A DNA stretch of 38,780 bases from Eubacteriales bacterium (GCA_030536755.1 JAUNPJ010000021.1:1-38780); one strand, 5' to 3'; positions 23,779-31,485 are shown, numbered from the stretch's first letter. The notes: generated from the letters alone by a model not told the origin. A program made the numbers and translations.

Positions 23779-24366
23779 TGAGTTCTCGTTATTTAAAACC
23801 GAAGTCTGTGCCTCTACTCGCCTGAAAAAATGCACGCTTGATATTCCATAATGTTTTAACTTGAATCTACGGAGCACTCCTATTTTTTCAGGCATTTCCT
23901 TTTCTCGCCTTGTACGAATCGCAATACACCCGTCTTTATCAAAAATCCCTGCGTTTGACAAGAACTCCATAACAGGCAAAAAAATTTCATCTACTGTAAA
24001 CGGCGGATCGAGATAGATGATGTCAAACACATATCCGTTTTTTGCAAGCCATTCAATCCGTTTGAAAACATCATCCTGATACACTTCATATCCGTCAATA
24101 AATTTACAGTTGGCAAGATTTTTCTTTATCACGTTAATTGCTTTTCGGTCTTTCTCTACAAACACAACTTTTTTAGCGCCTCGACTCATTGCCTCAATCC
24201 CAATGCTCCCACTGCCGGAAAACAAATCAAGGAAGCAGGAATCAGCCATTTGCATTTGCCACATGCTGAATAGTGCCTCCTTGATTTTTGCTGTAACCGG
24301 TCTTGTGTTTATCCCATTCGGAGCAATTAAGGCATGTCCTTTGGCTTTCCCGGCTATTACACGCAA
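23773..24366 (-). CDS. rsmD: RsmD-like 16S rRNA (guanine-N2) methyltransferase
   Basis: A 197-residue SAM-dependent methyltransferase. RVIAGKAKGHALIAP and TRPVTAKIKEALF are the RsmD N-terminus. The SAM motif is FLDLFSGSGSIGIEAMSRGA, and the catalytic DPPF at 120-123 replaces the common DPPY. RsmD methylates G966 of 16S rRNA in the P-site region. It starts at a TTG with GGAGG 8 bases upstream, 16 bases after the mutS2-like gene. As ICE cargo it is probably an additional copy; whether it modifies G966 or another base is open. Confidence 0.9.
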   Translation of the reverse strand: MRVIAGKAKGHALIAPNGINTRPVTAKIKEALFSMWQMQMADSCFLDLFSGSGSIGIEAMSRGAKKVVFVEKDRKAINVIKKNLANCKFIDGYEVYQDDVFKRIEWLAKNGYVFDIIYLDPPFTVDEIFLPVMEFLSNAGIFDKDGCIAIRTRREKEMPEKIGVLRRFKLKHYGISSVHFFRRVEAQTSVLNNENSN

Positions 24367-24382
24367 AACCTATCCCTCCATA

Positions 24383-25936
24383 TTATGTCATTTCACGGTC
24401 ATTTTCAAGAACTACCTTTGCCTCATCAATAATTGCGTCATCCAATCCCAGCCGCTTTGAAATTGCAAAAGCATTGCTTGCACCAACTGCGCCTATCATC
24501 AGGCGGTAGGTGGGACTCAATGTCTGCACATCAAATTCACAGCAGGCATTTTGAACGCCATCGGTTGTGAGCGCAAAGGTTTTGATTTGTGCGTAGTGGG
24601 TCGTGGCAAGGGTTCTAATCTTCTTTCTGTGCAGATTAGAAAGAATTGCGACTGCAAGGGCCGCCCCTTCGTCCGGGTCTGTACCGGAGCCCAATTCATC
24701 AATCAGCACTAGCGAATCCTTATCCGCAATACCGAGAATGCGGATAATATTCGTCATATGTGCGGAAAAAGTGCTTAGGCTTTGGGCGATACTCTGTTCA
24801 TCGCCAATATCCGCAAATACTTCCTTAAATACAGAAAGTTCCGAACCCTCAGAAGCAGGAATATGAAGTCCCGACTGTCCCATAAGAGTCATCAACCCTG
24901 TGGTTTTCATTGTTAATGTCTTTCCTCCGGTATTCGGACCGGTAATTACCAACAAATCATAATCACGCCCGATTTCCAATGTTGTGGGCACAACTTTTTC
25001 TTGATCAAGCAGCGGATGGCGAGCCTGCTTCAGACTAATAATCTTTTTCGTGTTGAATATCGGCTCGGAAGCGTCCATTTGCTGCGAAAGATAGGCTTTG
25101 GCAAAAATAAAATCAAGTGCAGTTAAAATCGCATAATTCTTTTTGACGAATTTAAGTTGAGCCTTTACCATATCAGTCAGTTCACCGAGCACAACCGCAA
25201 TCTCAATTTTCTCCTGATACTGATAATCTTGAAGTTTGCTTGCAGCGGTCGCTACGCTTTTGGGTTCTATAAATACCGTTCCGCCGCTGCCGGACTGTCC
25301 CTGTACTGTACCGGGAACCTTGCTGCGACAGGCATACTTTACGGCAAGGCAGTAAGAACCGTTTCTTTCTCTGATAGAGGTATCCGACAGATAATTTCTG
25401 TATTTACTGCTGATCATCATACGAAGCTGTCCCTGAATACTGTCCTCCGCCGTTTTTATGTTGCGGCGGGCCTTTTCAAGTCCTGCACTGGCTGAATCAT
25501 GCAAATCAGTGTCGGAACGGACGCAGCGCTTAATTTCATCTTGTACTTTGGTAAGCGGTGAAAGCTGGTTGAAGCGGGCATCAAGTAAATCCCGTTCTTC
25601 TTCCGGTATTTCACGGCATCCGTATTTTTTGGCTTTTGTTGCTGCGTCCAGCAAATCCCATATGCGCAGAAGCTCACCAGCAGTCAATGATTCGCCGTTT
25701 TCGAGTTTTTCAAGTACCCGGTCAAGTTTTGTTACCTTGCTGAAAGAAATCTGCGCTCCATGTTTGATACGCTCTTTCGCTGCAGAGGTTTCTCCCTGCA
25801 AATGCTGTATTTTCTCGATTTCGGTTTCAGGAAAAAGGCTTCTGCACAATTCTCTACCTGGTTCAGAAGATGCACATTTTTCAAGCCTCTCCTGTATTTT
25901 ACCAAATTCGAGTATTTCATAAATTTTCTGATTCAT
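24383..25936 (-). CDS. MutS2-like ATPase lacking the Smr/KOW C-terminus
   Basis: A 517-residue MutS2-type ABC ATPase. The core/lever domain (about 1-290) is followed by the ATPase: Walker A GPNTGGKT (333-340), Walker B with signature DELGSGTDPDEGAALA (413-428) and H-loop THYAQIKTF (446-454). MutS2 is usually about 780 residues, with a nuclease Smr domain and a coiled/KOW region after the ATPase. This protein stops cleanly after IIDEAKVVLENDREMT. In Bacillus, MutS2 splits collided ribosomes; clamp-like ATPase action without cleavage is inferred here. It is translated from an ATG with GGAG, directly after marR and before rsmD. Confidence 0.88.
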   Translation of the reverse strand: MNQKIYEILEFGKIQERLEKCASSEPGRELCRSLFPETEIEKIQHLQGETSAAKERIKHGAQISFSKVTKLDRVLEKLENGESLTAGELLRIWDLLDAATKAKKYGCREIPEEERDLLDARFNQLSPLTKVQDEIKRCVRSDTDLHDSASAGLEKARRNIKTAEDSIQGQLRMMISSKYRNYLSDTSIRERNGSYCLAVKYACRSKVPGTVQGQSGSGGTVFIEPKSVATAASKLQDYQYQEKIEIAVVLGELTDMVKAQLKFVKKNYAILTALDFIFAKAYLSQQMDASEPIFNTKKIISLKQARHPLLDQEKVVPTTLEIGRDYDLLVITGPNTGGKTLTMKTTGLMTLMGQSGLHIPASEGSELSVFKEVFADIGDEQSIAQSLSTFSAHMTNIIRILGIADKDSLVLIDELGSGTDPDEGAALAVAILSNLHRKKIRTLATTHYAQIKTFALTTDGVQNACCEFDVQTLSPTYRLMIGAVGASNAFAISKRLGLDDAIIDEAKVVLENDREMT

Positions 25937-25953
25937 CGTTTATTCTCCACTTC

Positions 25954-26397
25954 TTATTCATCTGAAAATTCTCTTTTAAGATTGGCAATATATTTTTCAA
26001 GCATGGAGATACAAATCTGCACTTCCTGCGGTTCTGTTTCTTCCATTGCTTTCTGTTCCGCTTCAAAAATCCACATAACTCTGTTTTTGCCGTATGCGAT
26101 GCCTTCTTTTGACAAACGGATAACCTTGCGGTTCCTTGTTCCCGGTATATGCTCTAACAGGACAAAGCCTTTTTTTACCATACCTGAAATAAGAGAGTTG
26201 ACCGTCTGTTTGGGAAGAGAAAGCATTTCGCAAAGATCCTGTTGCGTGTATTCCTCATCGGAATTAAGCAGAGTAGACCAAATACAGATTTCACCATCTG
26301 CGATACCGGATTTTCCGGCAGCGATATGATAGAGTGCATTCATCTCCTTGATTTTCTGATTGATTATGTCGATTTGATTTTTTATATAGTTATCCAC
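25954..26397 (-). CDS. MarR-family regulator 1
   Basis: A 147-residue winged-helix repressor. The DNA-binding domain is at about 35-105: QQDLCEMLSLPKQTVNSLIS is the recognition HTH and HIPGTRNRKVIRLSKEG the wing. Helical dimerisation ends flank it. It starts at GTG with AAGGAGG 7 bases upstream. It shares SLPKQTVN and IPGTRNRKVIR with the second MarR at 29040-29495, so the two are recent paralogues. It leads the marR-mutS2-rsmD operon behind a consensus promoter carrying two near-identical palindromes, the expected sign of autorepression. Confidence 0.92.
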   Translation of the reverse strand: MDNYIKNQIDIINQKIKEMNALYHIAAGKSGIADGEICIWSTLLNSDEEYTQQDLCEMLSLPKQTVNSLISGMVKKGFVLLEHIPGTRNRKVIRLSKEGIAYGKNRVMWIFEAEQKAMEETEPQEVQICISMLEKYIANLKREFSDE

Positions 26398-26416
26398 ACG
26401 AAAACCTCCTTATAAA

Positions 26417-26428
26417 TCCGAGTTCGGA
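26417..26428. promoter_or_regulatory. MarR1 operator, downstream copy
   Basis: TCCGA-GT-TCGGA lies between the -10 box and the marR1 start, centred 31 bases (about three helical turns) from the second copy. Confidence 0.7.
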
Positions 26429-26440
26429 TGTTTGTTATAT

Positions 26441-26469
26441 ATTATAGTCCGAGCTCGGATGTTTGTCAA
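26441..26469 (-). promoter_or_regulatory. Consensus promoter of marR1-mutS2-rsmD with embedded operator
   Basis: On the minus strand TTGACA (26464-26469), a 17-base spacer and TATAAT (26441-26446) match the sigma-A consensus exactly. The spacer contains the perfect palindrome TCCGAGCTCGGA (26448-26459). A repressor bound there would directly block RNA polymerase. Confidence 0.88.
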
Positions 26470-26497
26470 GGCAACATCAGATCGTCAACAAAGTCAT

Positions 26498-26534
26498 CAA
26501 AAAAGGGCATGACTACCAAACAGCAGCCTGCCCT
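26498..26534 (-). terminator. Terminator of the two-component operon
   Basis: Minus-strand AGGGCA...TGCCCT with a loop of about 24 bases is followed by TTTTTTG, 38 bases after the sensor kinase stop. The stem is short, so strength is uncertain. Confidence 0.55.
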
Positions 26535-26571
26535 CAATATAAATACTCTTTCTGATTGAATTTCCGTATGA

Positions 26572-27612
26572 TCATGACAATATCGGCAACACCACAGTAA
26601 ACTTACAGCCACCCTCCTGGCAGTTCTCAACTTCAATATGTCCCTGATGAATGGAGACAATCCGATTAACTAATGCTAATCCAAGCCCATTGCCCTCATC
26701 CTTATGAGATGTATCTGACTGGTAAAATTTATCAAAAATTCTCTTCATATCTGTTTCAGAAATGCCGCACCCGCTATCTTGAACAGAAATCAGTACATTT
26801 TGCTCAGAGGCTTTTAAACATATTCGCAGACTGCCACCAACCGGATTGAATTTTATGGCATTTCCAATCAAATTCATCCACACATGGAACAGCAATGACT
26901 CGTTTGCCGTATAAGTAACGACTTCTAAATCAGCGGCAAGGTCTATTTCTCTTTCTGCCCATTTGGGTTCTAATACAACGATGGCCTGACGAATCTGTTC
27001 ATCTAACCGAAATGGTCTTGGTTTTGCAGGAATCGCCTGATTTTCGATTTTAGAGAGCAGAAGAATATTGCTTACCAAATCAGATAATCGCTTTGTGCTA
27101 AACAAAATTTTCTCCGTACACTCTTTTTGATTCAGAGTAAGTACAGTATCGCCTTGCAAAAGCGTGGCATACCCTTCAATAGCGGCAAGCGGCGTTTTAA
27201 ATTCATGTGATACATTGGATACAAAATCGGTTTTCAAAGTTTCTGTAGCAGACAATTCTTGAACCATTAAGTTAAAATCCCTATATAGATTCTGCACCTC
27301 ATCAATTTTACTATCGGAAGTCAAGGTGACAGCAAAATCGCCCGATGCAACCTTGCTCATGGCTTTACTCAACGCACTGATAGGTGCAAGAACCTTCCGG
27401 TAAAGAAAAGCAGTTACAACGCCGCCCATCACAATACTGAGTATAACCGTATAAACAGCTTCTGGTATCTGAACGGAAAAATGGAAAAAACGATGCAAAA
27501 GTGCAGAAATACAGGCAGAAATGATCGTTACCCCGGCAAATACGAGAAGATTCATCAAAATAAAATACAAGTTTATACTAAAACTCCACTCACGAAATTT
27601 TTTCTTTTTCAT
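26572..27612 (-). CDS. Sensor histidine kinase with short extracellular loop
   Basis: A 346-residue kinase. TM1 is at about 13-38 and TM2 at about 52-71, joined by only about 13 residues, the layout of intramembrane-sensing kinases such as SaeS and BceS. HAMP is at about 73-125. The phosphoacceptor is H136 in NVSHEFKTPLAAIEGY. The ATPase domain shows LIGNAIKF (N box), DSGCGI (G1) and GNGLGLALV (G2). It overlaps the response regulator gene by 4 bases (ATGA), so the two are made together. The signal is inferred to be membrane perturbation, for example antimicrobial peptides. Confidence 0.92.
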   Translation of the reverse strand: MKKKKFREWSFSINLYFILMNLLVFAGVTIISACISALLHRFFHFSVQIPEAVYTVILSIVMGGVVTAFLYRKVLAPISALSKAMSKVASGDFAVTLTSDSKIDEVQNLYRDFNLMVQELSATETLKTDFVSNVSHEFKTPLAAIEGYATLLQGDTVLTLNQKECTEKILFSTKRLSDLVSNILLLSKIENQAIPAKPRPFRLDEQIRQAIVVLEPKWAEREIDLAADLEVVTYTANESLLFHVWMNLIGNAIKFNPVGGSLRICLKASEQNVLISVQDSGCGISETDMKRIFDKFYQSDTSHKDEGNGLGLALVNRIVSIHQGHIEVENCQEGGCKFTVVLPILS

Positions 27613-28280
27613 CGCCTTACTACCTTATATCCCACACCACGAATCGTTACAATTTGAAAATCGGCGTTATCCTTGAATCGTTCTCTTAGCCTTGCTATAT
27701 GCACATCTACAGTGTGTGTATCGGTATCGGCATCATAACCCCAAATGTCGTCCATAATCTGCTGCCTTGTAAAAATACGACCGGGAGAAGAAGTCATTTT
27801 ATATAGCAACAGGAATTCCTTTTGAGGAAGAACCTGTGCTCCATTCATACTGAGCACCGTCAAGGAATCTGCCAAAAGCTCTGTGTTCCCGATCACCTGC
27901 CTACGGTCTGTAATCATCTGTGCACGCCGAAGCAAAGCACCCACACGCAAAACCATTTCATTTACATTAACTGGCTTTACCATGTAATCATCCGAGCCGG
28001 AAAGAAAGCCCAGTTGCATATCCTCGAAAGCATCTTTGGCTGTAATCATAAGAACAGGGATCTGATAATTTGCCTCTCTGAGCGAGCGTACCAAAGCATA
28101 TCCGTCCATGACAGGCATCATAATATCGGATATAATCAAATCAACATAATCAAGTTCAAGTGCAGCTAAGGCTTCCTCTCCGTTCTCTACACCACGAACA
28201 GCATAGCCATTTTGTGTTAATACCCGCTGAAAAAGCATTCTAAGCTCACGGTCATCTTCTGCTATCAGTATTTTAAACAT
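27609..28280 (-). CDS. OmpR/PhoB-family response regulator
   Basis: A 223-residue regulator. The receiver domain is at about 1-118 with acidic pocket E8-D9-D10, phosphoacceptor D52 (ISDIMMP), T80 and K102 (VKPVN). The winged-helix DNA-binding domain is at about 130-222 with YDADTDTHTVDVHIARLRER as recognition helix and IRGVGYKVVRR at the end. GGAGG is 6 bases before the ATG. OmpR-type regulators bind direct repeats spaced one helical turn. The 11-base repeats upstream of the glycolipid operon and MATE are therefore good candidate targets. Confidence 0.93.
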   Translation of the reverse strand: MFKILIAEDDRELRMLFQRVLTQNGYAVRGVENGEEALAALELDYVDLIISDIMMPVMDGYALVRSLREANYQIPVLMITAKDAFEDMQLGFLSGSDDYMVKPVNVNEMVLRVGALLRRAQMITDRRQVIGNTELLADSLTVLSMNGAQVLPQKEFLLLYKMTSSPGRIFTRQQIMDDIWGYDADTDTHTVDVHIARLRERFKDNADFQIVTIRGVGYKVVRR

Positions 28281-28391
28281 TTTAAACCTCCGGTAACTTA
28301 TTTTTCATCGGTTACTATCAAATTCAAAAATGGGCTGCACGGTTCATATAGAACTTATGCGGCACCGTAAAGTAACTCGAATAACTTGTCT

Positions 28392-29000
28392 TTATTTCGC
28401 TGTACCCTCTGACTGTGGGGCATTGTTTTTGAGACTGTGCTTGAGTGCGTTCCAATTTCTCTGACCATACAGAACCAGCGAAATAATCATCATGGCCATA
28501 CAAATCACAATGCAAATATTAGAAATCATAGGAGGAATATCATGCCACACCACATGGAGAAGCATCATGCCATAGAGTAAGCAGGTGGCAACTTTACCAT
28601 GCCAGTCTGCCCCAGGTACTATCCCTACTTTCCTGATAACCTGAAATCCTGAAATACCCATACACAGTTCTTTGAACAACATTAAGACAATTGGTGCAAT
28701 CATAAGTGGAAAACGGGTTAATAAACAAAACAACATTGTTGCCTGCGTCAGCTTATCCGCAATCGGATCAAGTACCTTTCCCAAATCGCTTACCATATGA
28801 AACCGTCGTGCGATAAATCCATCTATAATGTCCGTCGCACCAGACAGCAGTAAAATATAGGCTGTCCACATGGAATTATGCTCAACACAATAAAGCCATA
28901 TCAGAAACGGAATCAGACAGAGGCGAAAAAAAGAAAGTATATTGGGAATCGTGAATATTTTATTTTGTGTATTGCCTTCTCGGCTTGTTTTATCGTTCAT
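28392..29000 (-). CDS. CDP-alcohol phosphatidyltransferase (PgsA-like)
   Basis: A 202-residue membrane enzyme. The family motif D-G-x2-A-R-x8-G-x3-D-x3-D is complete, beginning at about residue 60 (DGFIARR). About six hydrophobic helices follow the usual pattern, starting FTIPNILSFFRLCLIPF. It should displace CMP from CDP-diacylglycerol with an alcohol such as glycerol-3-phosphate, giving phosphatidylglycerolphosphate, or cardiolipin when the partner is PG. The PgsA/Cls subtype cannot be fixed by eye. It lies 39 bases after marR2. It fits the island's membrane lipid theme together with PAP2 and the glycosyltransferases. Confidence 0.88.
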   Translation of the reverse strand: MNDKTSREGNTQNKIFTIPNILSFFRLCLIPFLIWLYCVEHNSMWTAYILLLSGATDIIDGFIARRFHMVSDLGKVLDPIADKLTQATMLFCLLTRFPLMIAPIVLMLFKELCMGISGFQVIRKVGIVPGADWHGKVATCLLYGMMLLHVVWHDIPPMISNICIVICMAMMIISLVLYGQRNWNALKHSLKNNAPQSEGTAK

Positions 29001-29039
29001 ATATTTCTCCCTATTGTTAATTGGCTTACATCTTCAGAA

Positions 29040-29495
29040 TCATCGTTCCGGCATTCCATTAAGCAAAATATCCTTTAAAAATGTGATATACTTTTCCGTC
29101 AATCCTATGCACATTTCCCGTTCTTCTTCTGACATTCTCTCAAAGGAGTTTTTCTCAGCCCTATAGATTTTTGCGACTATGCTTTTACCGTATTCTTTGC
29201 CTTCTTCAGTTATCCGAATGACTTTACGATTCCGTGTGCCGGGAATAGCTTCCAAAACAAGAAAGCCTTTTTGGGACAGATTAGTGACAATAGTATTAAC
29301 TGTCTGCTTGGGTAAAGACCATAGATCACAAATATCCTGTTGGGAATACTCGCCCTCTAAAACAACTAAAGTATACCAAACCCAGAACTCATTATCAGAA
29401 ATCCCGGCTTTACTAGCTACACCATGATAGATTGCCGCAAGTTCTTTCACTTGTTGATTCATTTTTTCAAGCTGCCCCTTAATGTGTTCATTCAT
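29040..29495 (-). CDS. MarR-family regulator 2
   Basis: A 151-residue winged-helix repressor. The HTH is QQDICDLWSLPKQTVNTIVT and the wing AIPGTRNRKVIRITEEG. It is clearly paralogous to MarR1. Its promoter region at 29742-29770 has the same design with different operator sequence, so the two proteins may have separated specificities. It precedes the CDP-alcohol phosphatidyltransferase by 39 bases. An intervening fragment of a further marR gene (29534-29689) lies between this gene and its promoter. Confidence 0.92.
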   Translation of the reverse strand: MNEHIKGQLEKMNQQVKELAAIYHGVASKAGISDNEFWVWYTLVVLEGEYSQQDICDLWSLPKQTVNTIVTNLSQKGFLVLEAIPGTRNRKVIRITEEGKEYGKSIVAKIYRAEKNSFERMSEEEREMCIGLTEKYITFLKDILLNGMPER

Positions 29496-29533
29496 TTGAA
29501 AATCCCTCTTTCATATTGATTTGTAGAAAATAA

Positions 29534-29689
29534 TTACATCCTCAAATTATGTTGTAAAATAAATGGACTACCATACCACACCCAAAATTCGCCTTCGGAA
29601 ATGCCGAGAGAAGAAACTGCACAGCGGCAAAGGTCAACAAAGTTTTTAAACGGGTGGGGTCGTTTCTTGGACTTATCAGAATAGATCAT
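29534..29689 (-). pseudogene. Truncated marR remnant
   Basis: A 51-residue frame with a plausible site (GGAAG) at its ATG. Its central part SSLGISEGEFWVWY closely matches SKAGISDNEFWVWYTL of MarR2, the segment just before the HTH. The N-terminal part and everything after this point are unrelated or missing: there is no HTH and no wing. It reads as the remains of a third marR copy between the promoter and marR2. It may now be only a leader peptide for the operon. Confidence 0.7.
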
Positions 29690-29713
29690 CCTATCGCTTC
29701 CTCCTTGGCAAGT

Positions 29714-29727
29714 GTCCGAATTAGGAC
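29714..29727. promoter_or_regulatory. MarR2 operator, downstream copy
   Basis: GTCC-GAATTA-GGAC lies between the -10 box and the marR remnant start. It is nearly identical to the copy inside the promoter spacer. Confidence 0.65.
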
Positions 29728-29741
29728 TTTAATGTATTTTC

Positions 29742-29770
29742 ATAATAGTCCGAGTTAGGACTTTTGTCAA
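29742..29770 (-). promoter_or_regulatory. Promoter of the marR2 operon with embedded operator
   Basis: Minus-strand TTGACA (29765-29770), a 17-base spacer and TATTAT (29742-29747). The spacer carries GTCC-GAGTTA-GGAC (29748-29761), giving the same architecture as the marR1 promoter. Confidence 0.82.
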
Positions 29771-29829
29771 GATGATCCAAATACTATTTACACTTTATAA
29801 AAAACAAATTTGTTATACCGAATTCGGGA

Positions 29830-29945
29830 TAAGTTTTGCAAGCAATGGAAAGGGATATCCTTTTCCGCTTGTTGGGGAGTTCCCCAATCCCCCGGCAGAG
29901 TGCTGACGCACCTCTGACCGAACACCACAAAATTTGTGGTGGCTA
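29830..29945. other. Palindrome-rich region beside the relaxase gene, possible oriT
   Basis: Nested inverted repeats occur in about 110 bases. They are a near-perfect 20-base palindrome centred on GATATC (29847-29866) flanked by AAGC/GCTT, TTGGGGA-gt-TCCCCAA (29872-29887), and ACCACAAA-a-TTTGTGGT (29924-29940). The base composition jumps to GC-rich here, marking the return from cargo to ICE backbone. An origin of transfer next to the relaxase is plausible but not shown. Confidence 0.4.
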
Positions 29946-29961
29946 CGCTGCGCTTGAATGG

Positions 29962-30011
29962 CAAAAAAGAAGCTGGAGGTAGAGCAAATCAAATTGCAAT
30001 ACCCCCAGCTT
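29962..30011 (-). terminator. Terminator of the relaxase gene
   Basis: Minus-strand AAGCTGGGGGTA pairs with TACCTCCAGCTT (one mismatch) across 18 bases, then CTTTTTTG. It starts 8 bases after the relaxase stop. Confidence 0.8.
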
Positions 30012-30019
30012 TTTCTGCC

Positions 30020-31423
30020 TTAACGATGCTGTTCCTGTTTCTTTTCCTGCTGTTCTTCATCAATACGGAGCAGGGTATCCACGTTAGATTTGACCGCCTG
30101 CAATTCCTGATTTTCTTTCCGCAGCCGTTTGTAATCTTCATAAGCGGCTTTTTTCTTTGTCAACAGTTCTGTGTACTCTGCTTGCAAAACTTTGACCGTG
30201 GGCAGCTTCTTCACACCCTGAGCGTCAAAGGCTCGTTTAGCCGCTTCATGGAGAAGCAGATCTGCTTCGTGGGCAGTACGGAAAGCCGGTTTGTCTGCCG
30301 CCTTCGTTCTGTGGTAGGCAGCATAGGTATCCCGTGTTTTAGCGTAGTTGATGATATGGGTTTTCAGAGCCGCTATCTGCTCCATGCGGTGTTCCATCTG
30401 TTTGATGGAAGTGGATACAGATTCAAAGTCAGCAACCATTGTTTCAGCTCGTTCCAAAAGCACAGCATACTCTGTAATGCCATGCTCGGTAAGATAGTTC
30501 AGAGTCTTGGACGCTTCCTTCAGATTGTGTATCTTCATCCAGCGTTCCAGACCAGGCCCACGTCCTTGCAGACGAGCCTGAATATCCATAAGTAGATTGA
30601 CCTTGCCGTCCTTTTGCAAATGGATTTTCTTTCGCTTGGGCAGTTGTGTTTTGCCGATCCGTTCTTGCAGAGCTTCCAGCGTATAATCCGTACCCAGCGT
30701 TTTGGAACGGGTAAAACGCTCCTGACCTTGGGCACGGAATTTTAATATCTTCTTACTCTGAACAACTTCATAACCTTCCTGCCGCATGGCTTCCAGAAAT
30801 TCATCAAAGGTTCTGACCTTTGGAAGCACTTTATCAATGGTCTGACGCAGGCGAACTTTCCAGCTTTTTCCCGTTTTCTCAGCCGCCCATTCTGCATAGT
30901 GTTTGCCTTTGTCTTGGGGTTCCTCAATGATATTCAGTCCAAATTCCTGACAGATGCGGTCATTGATTTTCCGCAGAGGAATGAAGCTGTTCTTTACGTT
31001 GTTGAACTTGTGGGAACAGTCCAAAGCGGTACTGTTAAATTCGATGTGGCAGTGGATATGCTTTTTATCTACATGGGTCGCCACTATGAATTGATGTTCT
31101 CCTCCGGTAAATTCCAACGCCATCTGATAGCCCAGCTTATTAGCGTCCTCCGGTGTAATGGTTCCTGGTTCAAAGGACTGTATCAGCAGATAAGAAATCA
31201 CATCTTTGTCCGGGGCACGCCTGCGCCCTGTGGTGGCAGTGTAGATCTGCTTACTGACCATAAATTCCTGCCACGCAGTATCGGGAGAACACTGATAGCC
31301 TGTTACCAACAGACCTCCGTTTGTTTTCTCCGGATTCTTGCCATAGTCAATGCGATCCGCCAGCACAGCAGCGATACTGCGTCCTTCGCTGGCATGACGG
31401 GGTTTGATTTTTGAGATTGCCAT
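30020..31423 (-). CDS. MOBP-type relaxase (MobA/VirD2-like)
   Basis: A 467-residue conjugative relaxase that nicks oriT and stays bound to the 5' end of the transferred strand. The N-terminal relaxase domain (about 1-260) has the early RIDYGKNPEKTNGG segment with the probable catalytic tyrosine Y27. The metal-binding motif HVDKKHIHCH has its histidines at 117, 122, 124 and 126. The C-terminal part is coiled and charged, ending in a Lys/Glu/Gln tail. It closely resembles Tn1549/CTn-type relaxases. AGGAG is 7 bases upstream. It appears intact, so the element may be self-transmissible or mobilisable. Confidence 0.93.
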   Translation of the reverse strand: MAISKIKPRHASEGRSIAAVLADRIDYGKNPEKTNGGLLVTGYQCSPDTAWQEFMVSKQIYTATTGRRRAPDKDVISYLLIQSFEPGTITPEDANKLGYQMALEFTGGEHQFIVATHVDKKHIHCHIEFNSTALDCSHKFNNVKNSFIPLRKINDRICQEFGLNIIEEPQDKGKHYAEWAAEKTGKSWKVRLRQTIDKVLPKVRTFDEFLEAMRQEGYEVVQSKKILKFRAQGQERFTRSKTLGTDYTLEALQERIGKTQLPKRKKIHLQKDGKVNLLMDIQARLQGRGPGLERWMKIHNLKEASKTLNYLTEHGITEYAVLLERAETMVADFESVSTSIKQMEHRMEQIAALKTHIINYAKTRDTYAAYHRTKAADKPAFRTAHEADLLLHEAAKRAFDAQGVKKLPTVKVLQAEYTELLTKKKAAYEDYKRLRKENQELQAVKSNVDTLLRIDEEQQEKKQEQHR

Positions 31424-31443
31424 GTGGCGGCTCCTTTCTGGGT

Positions 31444-31485
31444 AAAGTTAAAGCCGCAGACTTTCCAGTCTACGGCTTTAACTTT
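31444..31485. repeat. 19-bp inverted repeat at the end of the abortive-infection-like gene
   Basis: Arms 31444-31462 and 31467-31485 pair with one mismatch across TTCC. The repeat overlaps the stop codon of the 31484 gene. It lacks a long T tract, so it may be a weak terminator or a boundary left by insertion. Confidence 0.7.
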
